A model generated the notes under the pieces. The model did not search any database. It was not told the DNA's origin and saw only the letters and a program-made list of their open reading frames with translations. A stretch of DNA of 22,676 nucleotides. Origin: Acanthamoeba sp. SK_2022b. Its lineage: Eukaryota > Discosea > Longamoebia > Acanthamoebidae. The stretch is from the NCBI GenBank assembly GCA_027943245.1, contig JANDJZ010000699.1, positions 1 through 22,676 on the forward strand, in the 5' to 3' direction. Of this stretch, positions 12,695-21,489 are shown one piece after another (position 1 is the stretch's first letter; every line of letters begins with the position of its first letter). Both the position numbers and the translations under genes were made by a program.

Positions 12695-14681
12695 ACACGC
12701 ATGCATGAGTGCAAAGGGCGGAGGGGGGGACCTGAAAGGCGATCAAGGCACCAGCGCTCCACACATCGACCTTGTGGCTGCACTTGTCGCACCCGACCAC
12801 CTCCGGAGCTCTGAAGCCCGTCGTGCCCCAGTGCGAACGCTGATACCAGGTCGATCCGTGCGGCCGGTCTGCCAGCGCGTTCCCAAAGTCGAGGAGGACG
12901 GTAGTTCCTTCTTCCTCCTCTTCTTCGCCATGCTCCGCGCCCGTGGTGGTGAACAGCACGTTGGAGGGGGATATGTCGCGGTGCACGACCCCGCGCTCGT
13001 GTATCGCGCGCACGGCCTGCGGCGTGCTACGATCAATAACAGATGGCAACGTTTGCTGGCTGCTGCAAAGGAAGCGAGCACCGCGGTGTACCTGAAGGAG
13101 TTGCCGGGTGTAGCGCCCAAACGTGTGATCGGAGCGCAACTGCGCCGAGCTTATCCAATCATCTGGGGGGTTGGAAGTGGCGCAGGCACGCCAGTGGTCA
13201 GAGGCAGCGCTCGTCGTCACCCGATGTGTGGGCTGGGAGTTACCTGATGGATAGTGCTCCATCACGAGCCCCATGCGAACCGGGCCGTGGGGCGGGCAGT
13301 GCTGGATGACGTCTAGCAGCTGCGCCACGTTCGGGACCCCGCGAAGCTGCCTGAGGATCCGTGCTTCCTCCCTGGCGCTCTCCTGCTTCTCGACGAGCTT
13401 CAGCACCACCTGTTGCTGCTCGCTGCCACTGGCCGCGCTTTTACACAACCACACCTCGCTCTTGGAATTCTGTGCGCCCGCCACGGCCACATGCTCGGTC
13501 AGGATGGCACAAGCGATTGTGGGGGGGGGCTGCCTGTAAGCAAGCCAACCTTGAACAGCTGGCGGACCAGCTCCGGCTGAGGCGAGGATGATGTTGTGGT
13601 GGTCATTCCGTCGCCTCCTTCTCCGTGATCCTCCCCGGGCTCTGCCCCCGCTTGCAGCTTTCGAGGGGGTGGGTGGTCGGGGCAGTGCCACGGGACAGGA
13701 CCGCGAGGAATCGTGACCAGCCCAACGCACTTGGGGTGAAACCAGTTCAGACACGTCGAGCACTCGACGTAGCGCTCTTCATTGTCCTTTGTGCCACAGA
13801 CACAGGACCTTTTCCACCAGACACCGCGCCGTGGCCCTCGTGTGACGGAGAGGTTGAAGCTGCCAATCATATCACCAAAACGGATGACAATGTTGATGGC
13901 CTCGTGCCGAAGTAGAAAGCAGCGCTTCAGCTCGAGCGTGCTGTCGATGCGCTGACCGTAGAGAGTGCCCCAGCGAAGGCCTTCGCCCTTGGCGTGCCAG
14001 ACACAGGCCATGCGGAAGTGGCTGCCGTGCATGCTCGTGGCCAAGGTCAGGGGGATGGCTGTAGAAAAGCAGGCGGCTGTCGGAGGTGTTGCAGTTGACA
14101 TCACGGCGTCGTGCAGGTCGAGCTGATGGTTAGCACACACAATCGCCGCGTAGAGCAGCCTGTGCCTGCAATCGATTGGGCGTCAAGGTTGTGTCGCCAT
14201 GAAAGGAGAAAGCCACCGCGGTACCAGCCCTCAGTGAGGTTCGTCGTGTCACGCTTGTACTCCACGAGGTCGAGCGGAAGAATTGCCTTCCCAGCGCATA
14301 GTGTCTGCCACTTTTGTGGCACGCAGGCCTGGGAAACACCGATGCACTGGTCCAGTCGCACGCAGCTGCCATCGTTCGTGGCAGGGATCGCTCGAGCTCC
14401 CTGGAGCATGACATCCCTGTTGTTGGCGTTGTGTGCAGTCTGAGAGAAGTGGTGAACGGGATATGGATTACCTACCCGTCTATGCTGAACTTGTCCATTG
14501 CAAGAGTGTGCCCGCCAAGGCTCAGCCCAGCAAGGAAGTGGCCCGCCCACAACAGCTCTCCGCAGCCAGCCAGGGCGCTGAGCTGTCGGAACGCTTGCTC
14601 GAGAACCTTCCCGGCCGCTTCAAAGTATGCGCTATTGTGGCACCTCTCGCTCCACAGGGCCTCGACTTCGTCTTCCTCCAT
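12155..14681 (-). CDS. PHD finger-protein kinase fusion
   Basis: Exons, in transcript order: 14681-14476, 14416-14225, 14165-13550, 13469-13244, 13162-13092, 13016-12732, 12561-12461, 12338-12155; 1881 nt, 626 aa, all phases close. Residues 1-250 resemble nothing I recognise. Residues 254-297 are a PHD finger (CVCGTKD, ECSTCLNWFHPKC, final WHCPDH, where His stands for the usual last Cys), a fold that commonly reads histone H3 tails. A kinase domain follows at about 335-600: VVLK (Lys362), an alpha-C Glu near 373, HRDISPSN (Asp451), DFGNA (Asp480), GTTGFRAPE (to 509), HKVDVWSAG and a C-lobe RMLAWNPAERL. The GT-GFRAPE form recalls CDC7-type kinases, but this is a weak subfamily call. The glycine loop is degenerate in this model. 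A TAA lies in frame above ATG 14681. The 3' end lies 200 bp from the convergent amidotransferase gene. Confidence 0.82.
12626..12694. repeat. (CA)n-(GA)n microsatellite in kinase intron 6
   Basis: About 23 CA units followed by about 11 GA units, inside the intron at 12562-12731. The minus-strand transcript carries (UC)n then (UG)n, placed upstream of the acceptor of the exon starting at 12561. Confidence 0.95.
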
Positions 14682-15188
14682 CTTTGAAATCTGTTGTCTG
14701 TGTTATTGCCTACTAAGCTAGCTCTTTCATGGCCAGGGAATCGAACCGAGAGGAGGACTCGCAACGCCGCTGAGGAACTAGCTGATCTCTGAATCTCTTG
14801 CCTCACGGAGAGATCAGAATAACCAGTCGCGAGGTGATCGCAGGCCGCCGCATAATCAACGAATTTATCTGATGAGTAAGAAACCATCTTGTGGAGATTT
14901 ACTTTCCATTGAACGCCAACTCTTGTTCAATTTTGGCGGGAGGATCGCCTGGCAAAAAAGCCCTTTGCTTCAACTGTCTCTTCACGTTTAAGCATGATGA
15001 CTCAAAGAGTCGAGAAGCTGCATGTCACGCACAACAACACAATGACTCGCCTGAAGATCCGGGGGAGCTGAAGTGGCATTCACCTTTTTGCTTTATTGAA
15101 ACGAGTACAACAGCAAGATAGATGGTGTGGAAAGGAGAGGATTGCACATCTGTGCGAAGAAGAACCTGCCAGCGGGGGCTGCATCTCC
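14682..15188. other. Intergenic region upstream of PHD-kinase; E2F-like site and poly(A) signal
   Basis: No coding exon is supported in these 507 bp. TTTTGGCGGGAGG at 14931-14943 is close to the E2F/DP consensus, and a reverse-oriented GCCAA lies 11-16 bp to its left (14915-14919). A minus-strand AATAAA at 15097-15092 lies about 92 nt beyond the stop of the CBM49 gene and is a plausible poly(A) signal for it. Confidence 0.5.
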
Positions 15189-16520
15189 TCAGTTGTTGCA
15201 GGTGAGTCCGGTGAGGGTGACGGTCGGGGTGGCAATGGTGGCCGACGAGGTCGATGAGCCGACGATGCCCGCGCCCTGCGAGGCGCCGACCTGGAGCGGG
15301 CCGTAGGTGGTGGGGATAGCGAAGGTGTTGGCGTCCTTGCGGTTGAGCTCCCAGCTCTGGGAGATGGACACGCCGGAGGCGAGGGCGAAGGTGAGCTGGC
15401 CGCCGTTGATGGCCTTGGTGCCAATGTTGGTCACGGTGATGTCAAAGATCTGGTTGTAGCCGTTGGCGTCCTGCCACTGGCCGCCAGAGGCAGCCGAGCG
15501 GGCGACGAGCTTGACGTCAGCGCTGCAGCCCGAGGGGGCGGCGCTGGGCTGAGGGGTGGAGACCACGGTCGAGGGCGAAGGCGAGGCGGGAGCGGCGGTG
15601 GGCGAGCCGTTGCAGGTGGTCGACTGCACGGTGACGACGGGGGCGGCGGTGGTCTGGCCAGCCTTGGACTTGACGATGAAGCCAGCGCCCTGCGAGGCGC
15701 CGACCTGGATGGGGCCCCACGGGGTGGGCACGGTGAAGACGCTCGAGGTGTCGACGCGCTGGAGGTTCCAGAACTGGTAGATGCTCACGGACGACTCAAC
15801 GGCGATGTTGAGCTTGACGCCATCGACGGGGGTGTTGCCCGAGGCGGTGACGGTGAGGTCGTAGATCTGGAACTGCGAGTCGCCCTCGGTCCACTGACCG
15901 CCGGAGGCGGCCGAGCGGGCGACGGACTGGACGGTCACGGTGCAGCCGGTGGGCGGGGGAGTGGCGACGATGCTGGGGGCAGCCGACGACGAGGGCGCGG
16001 CGGGCGAGGCCGAAGCGGAGACAGCGGGCGAGGCGGCGGCCGACGGGTTGGGCGAGGGCGAGCCGGTGTAGCACTGGGTGTTCTCGAGGTCGATGGTGGC
16101 CTGCTCGTGCGACTTGATGATGTAGCCGAACTGGTACGAGGTGCCGGCGGCGATGCCACCGTTCTGGACGACGTAGTCGGGCAGGACGTGAAGGCCGCGG
16201 AAGTCCTCGACGATGTTCCACAGCTGGTCGAAGGCCGCCGTGGTGCGCTCGAGCGAGAGGGTGACAGTGCGGACGGTCTCCGAGCCGGCCGTCAGCGAGA
16301 CGCTCCACTGCGAGTAGTCCTGGCCGTTGGAGGTCCACGAACTGCCCAGGGTCTGCTTAATGGTCACAGTGCAGTCTGTTTATAATAAACACATCAATGT
16401 TAGTCCTGCTTGTTGGTGCGAGGTCACGGAGGTGCCTGCGGTGTGTTGGTGGAGTGGGGTACCAGCGGCGGCATAGGTGATCAAGATGGCGAAGAGCGCC
16501 AGAGCAAAGAAGCGCTTCAT
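15189..16520 (-). CDS. Secreted triple-CBM49 cellulose-binding lectin (Luke-type cyst wall protein)
   Basis: Two exons, 16520-16463 and 16375-15189 (1245 nt, 414 aa), with an 87-nt GT-AG intron right after the signal peptide. Residues 1-19 form a clear signal peptide (MKRFFALALFAILITYAAA, cleavage before DC). Three CBM49 domains follow at about 21-121, 164-274 and 303-412, each starting and ending with Cys and rich in Trp and Thr/Val strands; domains 2 and 3 share blocks such as ARSAASGGQW and QVGASQGAG. Pro/Ser/Ala linkers (122-163, 275-302) separate them. Acanthamoeba Luke lectins with two or three CBM49 domains are known abundant cellulose-binding proteins of the cyst wall, so the role is extracellular and linked to encystation. 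No catalytic domain is present, unlike plant CBM49 cellulases. A TATA box lies upstream. Confidence 0.95.
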
Positions 16521-17029
16521 TGTTGGTTGTTGAGGAAGGTTGTGAGCTGGAGTTGGAAGCGGTGGATGAATGTGAAAGCGTGGTACCGCCGCCCATTTTA
16601 TAGCTGGCCGCTGCGACCAGACAGTGTGAGCCACTGGATGTAAATTTCGTTGGCATTGGTCGCCATTTTCCTGAGTTGGATCATTAAGTGTTGTGCGACG
16701 CCAGTTTTTGCTTGGCTTGGTTGATCCAGCTTGTCGCACGGCACTTTTTGTTGGCTCACAGAACAAGCCACCCCATTAGTTTTCGTGTGTTGATAGTCGT
16801 GGCACGCGCTGATCTCCAGCCGACTTGGCGGCGTTCCGCGACCGTCTGCCCACGAGCGAGGTCGCGCCCGTGGCCCAAGTACAGCCGCCCACCGGCCCAA
16901 GTACAGCCGCAGCAAGGCCGAGCAGCAGCTGGGCATCACCCTCGTCTCTCGGGCTCGTGCAGTAGAGCCCCCCCCCTCTACAACAACAACTCTGCTGGTG
17001 GCCCGCAAAAAAAAAGGATGAGCATCATT
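16521..17029. other. Promoter and gap between CBM49 lectin and methyltransferase
   Basis: Apart from the TATA box, no gene is supported here. A 17-bp direct repeat, GGCCCAAGTACAGCCGC, occurs at about 16873-16889 and again at about 16895-16911. A long open minus-strand frame crosses the gap, but its translation is Arg-rich and unlike any family; it may still include the unresolved 3' part of the methyltransferase. Confidence 0.45.
16596..16602 (-). promoter_or_regulatory. TATA box of the CBM49 lectin gene
   Basis: TATAAAA on the minus strand, followed by TGGGCGGCGG, 76 nt before the ATG at 16520. This leaves about 45 nt of 5' UTR if transcription starts at the usual 25-30 nt spacing. It is the clearest core promoter in the window. 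Confidence 0.75.
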
Positions 17030-17776
17030 CAAGGGTGGGGCGACGACAACGGAGGTTGGGGGCTGGGAGTTGAGCATGGTGTGGGTGATGGCCACGTTGC
17101 CGCCGGCGTCGCAGAGGTGGTGGATCGTGAAGCCTCTGCCGGTACTCGGTGCCCTCCACCACCAGCCCGGCAGCCTCGCCGCCACGGGCGAGCTTGGCCT
17201 CGTGGGCGTGGCGGAAGATCTGCTCGAGGGACTGCACCAGGTTGTCGTACTGCTCGGCATAGAGCAGGATGTCCGATGCCACCACCACGTCCACGTCGTG
17301 TCCTGGACATGACGTCGCGACTTGCCTCCATCAGCACCCGTCGACCGCCCACGCGGAGAGAGCGGGGAGGAGGGGGGGAAAAGGGGGAGGGGGCGCACAG
17401 TAGTCGCCGATGGCGGCAAAGTGGAGCGGAGGAGGTCGAAGGGGAACGGAGTGCCCCAGGTGTGGGGCAGATGGTGGTTGAGGCGGAAGTTGTGCGCGAT
17501 GTTCTCCTCGATCGCCGGTTCGTCGTAGTCGCTGCTCACCACATGCCAGCCCTTGCGCCGCAGGTAGATCGACAGAATTCCTGCACGCGCACGCGCGCAC
17601 GCGCTCAGCATGCGGGCAGCGGCACCTGTGCCGGAGCCCAGCTCGAGAAGCCGCGGAGAGGGAGCGCCGGATGGAGGGCGCGACGAGAGGAGCGCGGCAA
17701 GACGGCCGCCGTTGGGCCAGACGTAGGCGGCGTTGGTGGCGCTGTAGCCCAGCTCTCGCACCTCGAGGCTGTGCAT
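17030..17776 (-). CDS. Small SAM-dependent methyltransferase (METTL21/methyltransferase-16 like), 3' end unresolved
   Basis: ATG at 17776. Likely exons 17776-17626, 17580-17353 and 17302 to about 17030. The first two join to give the SAM-binding motif I LELGSGTGILSIYL, followed by VVSSDYDEPAIEENI (acidic motif II and N-x-x motif). Exon 3 gives DVVVASDILLYAEQYDNL, matching motif IV of the family of protein-lysine and related methyltransferases. Intron 1 is only 45 nt and leaves the frame open if retained. In exon 3 the frame shifts by one base between the VEGTEYRQR codons and GFTIHHLCDAGG, which still reads like protein. So the model breaks at about 17125-17145, through a sequence error, a tiny unusual splice or a mutation. 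Substrate unknown. Confidence 0.65.
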
Positions 17777-17984
17777 AATTTTTAAATATAAATAATATAA
17801 ATAAATAAGGAGACGGAGAGAGGATGCAAGCAAGAGCGGAGAGCGACCGCTATCATCAAGGGTACCCCCTCAACTATTATCATGAAAAAGGCTACGAGCA
17901 GACTCGAAACTTGAAGTCTCCATACTTCCCTCAAACACAAGGAACACCACCCACCGACTGTACACGCACCCGGGCAACCGGGCG

Positions 17985-19055
17985 CCAGGTCGCTGCAGCC
18001 ACAAAAGATCGCTCGCGAGGTGGACAGCTGGAACCCGAGGCAGGGACACGATGCCCGTGCAGCGTGGCTCCACTCGTGGCTGCCCATCGTCCGCAAGCAG
18101 ATGGAGTCCCTCTTCCCACCGTCAGGCACAAGCTGGGCGCCGCGCTGGTCGAGTGGCACCCGTCCGACGCCTCGGCGCACGCCATCCTCGTGCTATGGCG
18201 CGGGGTGTTCGACGCCGGCAGTATATGGAGGCCCCTGCTGGGTCGGTGCATCCTCCCCAAGCTTATGGAAGAGCCTGCGGTAGCTCGTCATCAACCCGCT
18301 GCAGCAGAATCTCGAGCCCATTCAACTGGGTGATGTCGTGGGTGAACATGATCTCGCCAGCCAACTGTGTCCCGCTCCTCGAGGTGGAGTTCTGCGACTT
18401 CTCGTCCGAGAACCTCGGCCTCACTGTCCGTCGTACCGCCTCCATCTCCATCCCCGACGATGTACGTTCCATCCCCAGCGGTGCCCCAATCAAGTGGTTC
18501 GCCGTCCTCAACAACTGGCTCTCCTCGGCGCCGGCTCGAAGAGGTCACAGGTGCGCGGCTCACTCCCCTTCGCTCCTCCTTCTTCGCCGCTTCAACCCTG
18601 ACTTGGTTGATGTTTGTGTGCGTGTCTTGGCCCGTGTTGTTTGTTGTTTGTTTGTTGTTATCTAGTGGTACTACCACGTCCAGCGCATCATGGCCGGTGG
18701 TGTCACCGACTTGACGCCGCCCTCACTCCAACCACCGTCAGCTGCGCCCTCTACCGCGCCACCCTCATCGGTTCGTCCCTCTGCGGCCGCTCCTCGCCAG
18801 CCAATGACAGCCACGACAACAGCCACTTCGGCCACGCCCTACCAAGGAGCCGGGAGGTGGTGGCCCGGTGGGACAACGACTTGCTCTTCATGCCTCAGAA
18901 GAACCGAACGCACGAAGGCTAGCAGGTCTATTCGTTTGGAACTCGTCTACGCACCTCCCGTTTTAGGCTCCCCAGCCGACAAGTGGGTTCCCATCAGCTT
19001 TGATGAGCTTGTGATGCGCGATCGTTGGAACAGAGGGACAACGAAAATGGGGTGA
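17985..19055 (+). pseudogene. TFIP11: Degenerate TFIP11/STIP (Ntr1-type) C-terminal region
   Basis: The GCFC and C-terminal region of tuftelin-interacting protein 11, which works with the DHX15/Prp43 helicase in spliceosome disassembly, is readable in pieces: IAREVDSWNPRQ and WLHSWLPIVRKQMESLFP (about 18008-18118), VRHKLGAALVEWHPSDASAH and GRCILPKLMEE (18121-18273), LVINPLQQNLEP (18284-18320), FNWVMSWVNMISPANCVPLL and KWFAVLNNWLSSAP (18321-18534), LEEVT (18535-18549), WYYHVQRIMAG (18666 on), NDLLFMPQKNRTHEG then a TAG at 18920-18922 where the family has Lys, then QVYSFG, then ADKWVPISFDELV in another frame (18975 on). The pieces lie in order but need at least five frame changes and one stop to be removed. 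The N-terminal G-patch half is absent. A real pseudogene is favoured, with clustered base-call errors as the alternative. Confidence 0.8.
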
Positions 19056-19889
19056 ACACCACACTTGCGTGTGCGCTTATCGACTTTTTTTCACCAAACT
19101 TGGTCGGCCCGAAGCAGGAGGCCTATTTTAGGTTTCTGCGCCACCTTCCTTACTGGCGCAGACACGTGGCGCCTGGATCATGATGAAGATCTGAGCCGGA
19201 CCGGTTCAAGTGGAGGCTGTTCTATCTCGGCTTGTCAGCCGTGTTATTGCTACTTGAAAGAACGACAATATAACGATCAAAACAGTGGGTCAAGTTTATG
19301 GGGTAGCGTGCGTAGCTGGTTGACCGTGAGCAATGCAAAACGTTCGAACCAAGGCGGTCTCATCTCGCCAACCCTGGGCGTCCCTTCATGTTGAGGCTGA
19401 GGAGGATCTTCCCCTCCACAACCCACTCCATCTCTTCTCCAGTCCTTGGTTCCTCAGCCTCTCCCCCGAGGCGGGCTTCACTTTGGACCTTTGAAGTTGA
19501 TGTTGCGGGAGAGGTCGTTCTGTGACCTCAACCTTGGACCAACATGTCAGTAAGCTCCAGAGATGCCTCGATGAGGCCCTGGAATGCACAAGCAGCCTTG
19601 AGTGGGTTTTCTCCCCAACCACTTGCACATCCCAAGGCTGCACATGAGCCGTCCCTTGGTTCTTGTACATAATAACTGATCGGCCCCTATTTAAAGGTCC
19701 AGAATGGTCAGTCGACCCAGAGTGTGGGATGTATGACGTCAGCAGAGGGTTAGCGCCATGCTTGCTCGAAAGGTCTCCACACCACAAACGAAACGATACG
19801 AAACGAAACGAAACGAAACGAAACGACGTTTTGTTTCTATAATAGTAAAATGGTAAACGCAAAATAGTAAAATAGTAAACGCACCAAAA
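19056..19889. other. Gap between two broken genes, with simple repeats and a hairpin
   Basis: No gene is supported. A 9-bp perfect stem, TCTGCGCCA / TGGCGCAGA with a 10-nt loop, lies at 19135-19162. ACGAA-type pentamers run at about 19786-19828, followed by a partly duplicated AAAATAGTAAACGC-type unit at about 19845-19885. A minus-strand TTTAAATAGGGG lies at about 19687-19698, 17-20 nt before an ATG at 19670. The reading frame from it is not protein-like enough to call. Confidence 0.45.
19786..19828. repeat. (CGAAA)n tandem repeat
   Basis: About eight CGAAA units with one variant (CGATA) near 19796. It sits downstream of the last recognisable TPR exon. Confidence 0.85.
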
Positions 19890-20880
19890 TACCGCGCAGG
19901 TAACTCGAAAGTCGTGAAAAGCAGGCCAGGTTGTAGCCGTCCCGAGGAGCTGGCCGGGTGGCGTAAACACGCCGGGGAGCAGGGACAGCAGGGCGGTGGC
20001 GTGCTCGCACAGGGCGTCGCCTTGTGTTCGTTCGAGTCCAATCGGAGGCACACCGACAGCTTGTCGTAGGCCTCGCCAAACAGCCGGTCGACCTCGGCCA
20101 GGGCCACGCTGCCCTGCTGGGCGCGGAGCACGGCCATCTCGGCAAAGACCGTCGCCAGATTCCAGAGCACGCACGCGTTGTCGGGCTTGAGATGCAGGGC
20201 GTGGGCCTCGGCCGAGAGCCGGTAGAACTGCATCGCCTCCTGTCCGCCCTTGGGGCTAGCTCGGCCAGAGCGTCGGCCTCGATTCTGTTCATCGCCGAAT
20301 GAGCGATAAGCCACTCACATTCCCTCCCCCCCATAACACACGCGCACCAAGTGAGGAGAGGAGGGGGGGCGTCGTACCTCGTTATGGCTTACATGTGCTT
20401 GGCCTTGACACGGATCGGCTCCAGCATTTCGGGCTCAATGGGCGTGGGCCTCGTATTCGGCGGCCACGGCCCGCAAGACCAGCGCCGGAGCCACGTAGGC
20501 CACCAACACCCTGTTGGTGGTTGGGGGCACGCGCCGCGCTGGTGTATACACTGGCGAAGACGAGAGATGCCCCATGCGGGGAGGGAGGCTTACCCCCGCT
20601 CGAGGGCCGGAATGAGGAGGTCGAGCAGCAGTGGATGGGCCACGTGCTGGTTCTCGATGTCTCTTGGCCGCACCGAACGCTGACATTCCATGACGGTGTC
20701 AATATTGTCATCGCAACTCGAAGAGAGAAAGAGAGCACGTGTAGTGGCGTGTGGAGGCGTGAGCTTACCCAGCTTGTACTGCTCGAAGATGCTCTGCTCT
20801 CCCTCGGGGATGTCGAGCGTGGGCCTGGAGAAGCCGGGCGGCAGGACGGCGGGCGTGGCGTCGCTGTACCCGCCTGCTCC
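19890..20880 (-). pseudogene. Degenerate TPR-like gene
   Basis: Pieces in order on the minus strand: DATPAVLPPGFSRP and EGEQSIFEQYKLG (to donor at 20769); ENQHVAHPLLLDLLIPALE (to donor at 20594); VLVAYVAPALVLRAVAAEYE, then after a frame change PIEPEMLEPIRVKAKH (20510-20393); IEADALAELAP, then frame change, QEAMQFYRLSAEAHALHLK and NACVLWNLATVFAEMAVL and LFGEAYDKLSVCLRLDSNEH (from 20284); frame change, ALCEHATALLSLLPGV; frame change, GYNLACFSRLSSYLRG (to about 19892). The D-K-L-x-x-x-L-x-x-D-x-x-E-H-x-A-L and YNLAC patterns are TPR-like. At least four one-base frame changes are needed between otherwise clean splice signals. Exact family unknown. It may be a pseudogene, or an intact gene with sequence errors. 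Confidence 0.5.
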
Positions 20881-21489
20881 GCGGTCGGACCGATCGCGGC
20901 ACCTGCTAACCCTATCTTCATTTGCGATTGGGTTTGGGCCCAAATGCCTTTTTTCCAAGAAGAAAAGTAAATATTTTTGCCTTTTTTCTCGCCACTTTTG
21001 CTTGCCAGGCTGCGCGGAAACACATCATCCTTGAATAACATGGAGGCTGGTGCACCGAGGTCCAAACACACCGGGCGTGGGGCTGGGAGAGGGCCGCCCT
21101 GGCTCGGGTAGCCACCAAGGCTCTTCGGGCGAGCAGAGAGTGGCAAGGGTTAAGGTGGCGCCCCCTGCCACGCTACCAGGAAGAGATTAAGGGAACCGAA
21201 AAGCTTGCCAGAAGAACAAACGGTTCTTGGAAGCGGTTTGGCCGACCAATTGCCGCAACGTGCCCTTGGCTGTTATTGCGCAATAAAAAGCCGGCGAGCT
21301 TGTTGGCCTAGTTTCGCTCGACCTGAGACCTCCCGCGTCACCTTCCGAATCCCGGCAACTCGACATTTTTCACGCTCGACTCGTCTCCCCCTCACTTTCG
21401 ATTTGCGAGTAGAGCGTAAAATTCGCTCCATCTCACTACCACCACCGCTCAATTGTCTCTCCATTTGCTTTTGACCCGACATTTCGAAG
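20881..21489. other. Intergenic region upstream of the charged nuclear protein
   Basis: No coding exon is supported on either strand. The last 200 bp before ATG 21490 are CT-rich on the plus strand, as expected for a 5' UTR or promoter. An AATAAAAAG motif at about 21283-21291 could be a TATA-like element, but it is weak. Confidence 0.4.

Noticed and set aside
12507..13763. 418-codon minus-strand ORF as a complete kinase
   Set aside because: It runs through three introns and starts out of frame within the PHD exon; the spliced model gives an unbroken PHD plus kinase.
14731..14750. tRNA-like T-arm (reads GGTTCGATTCCC on the minus strand)
   Set aside because: The bases flanking the loop do not form a five-pair T stem, and no acceptor, D or anticodon arms fit.
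16598..17833. 411-codon minus-strand ORF read as one protein
   Set aside because: Only its first 150 codons match a methyltransferase. The middle is a Trp/Arg/Ser-rich wrong-frame reading of motif IV, and the end has no family character.
19353..19372. Second B-box-like string (GGTTCGAACG on the minus strand)
   Set aside because: No paired T stem and no cloverleaf around it.
19386..19670. Minus-strand ORF behind a TTTAAATAGGGG box
   Set aside because: The translation has no family match, its codon pattern is not clearly coding, and it lies within a zone of broken genes.
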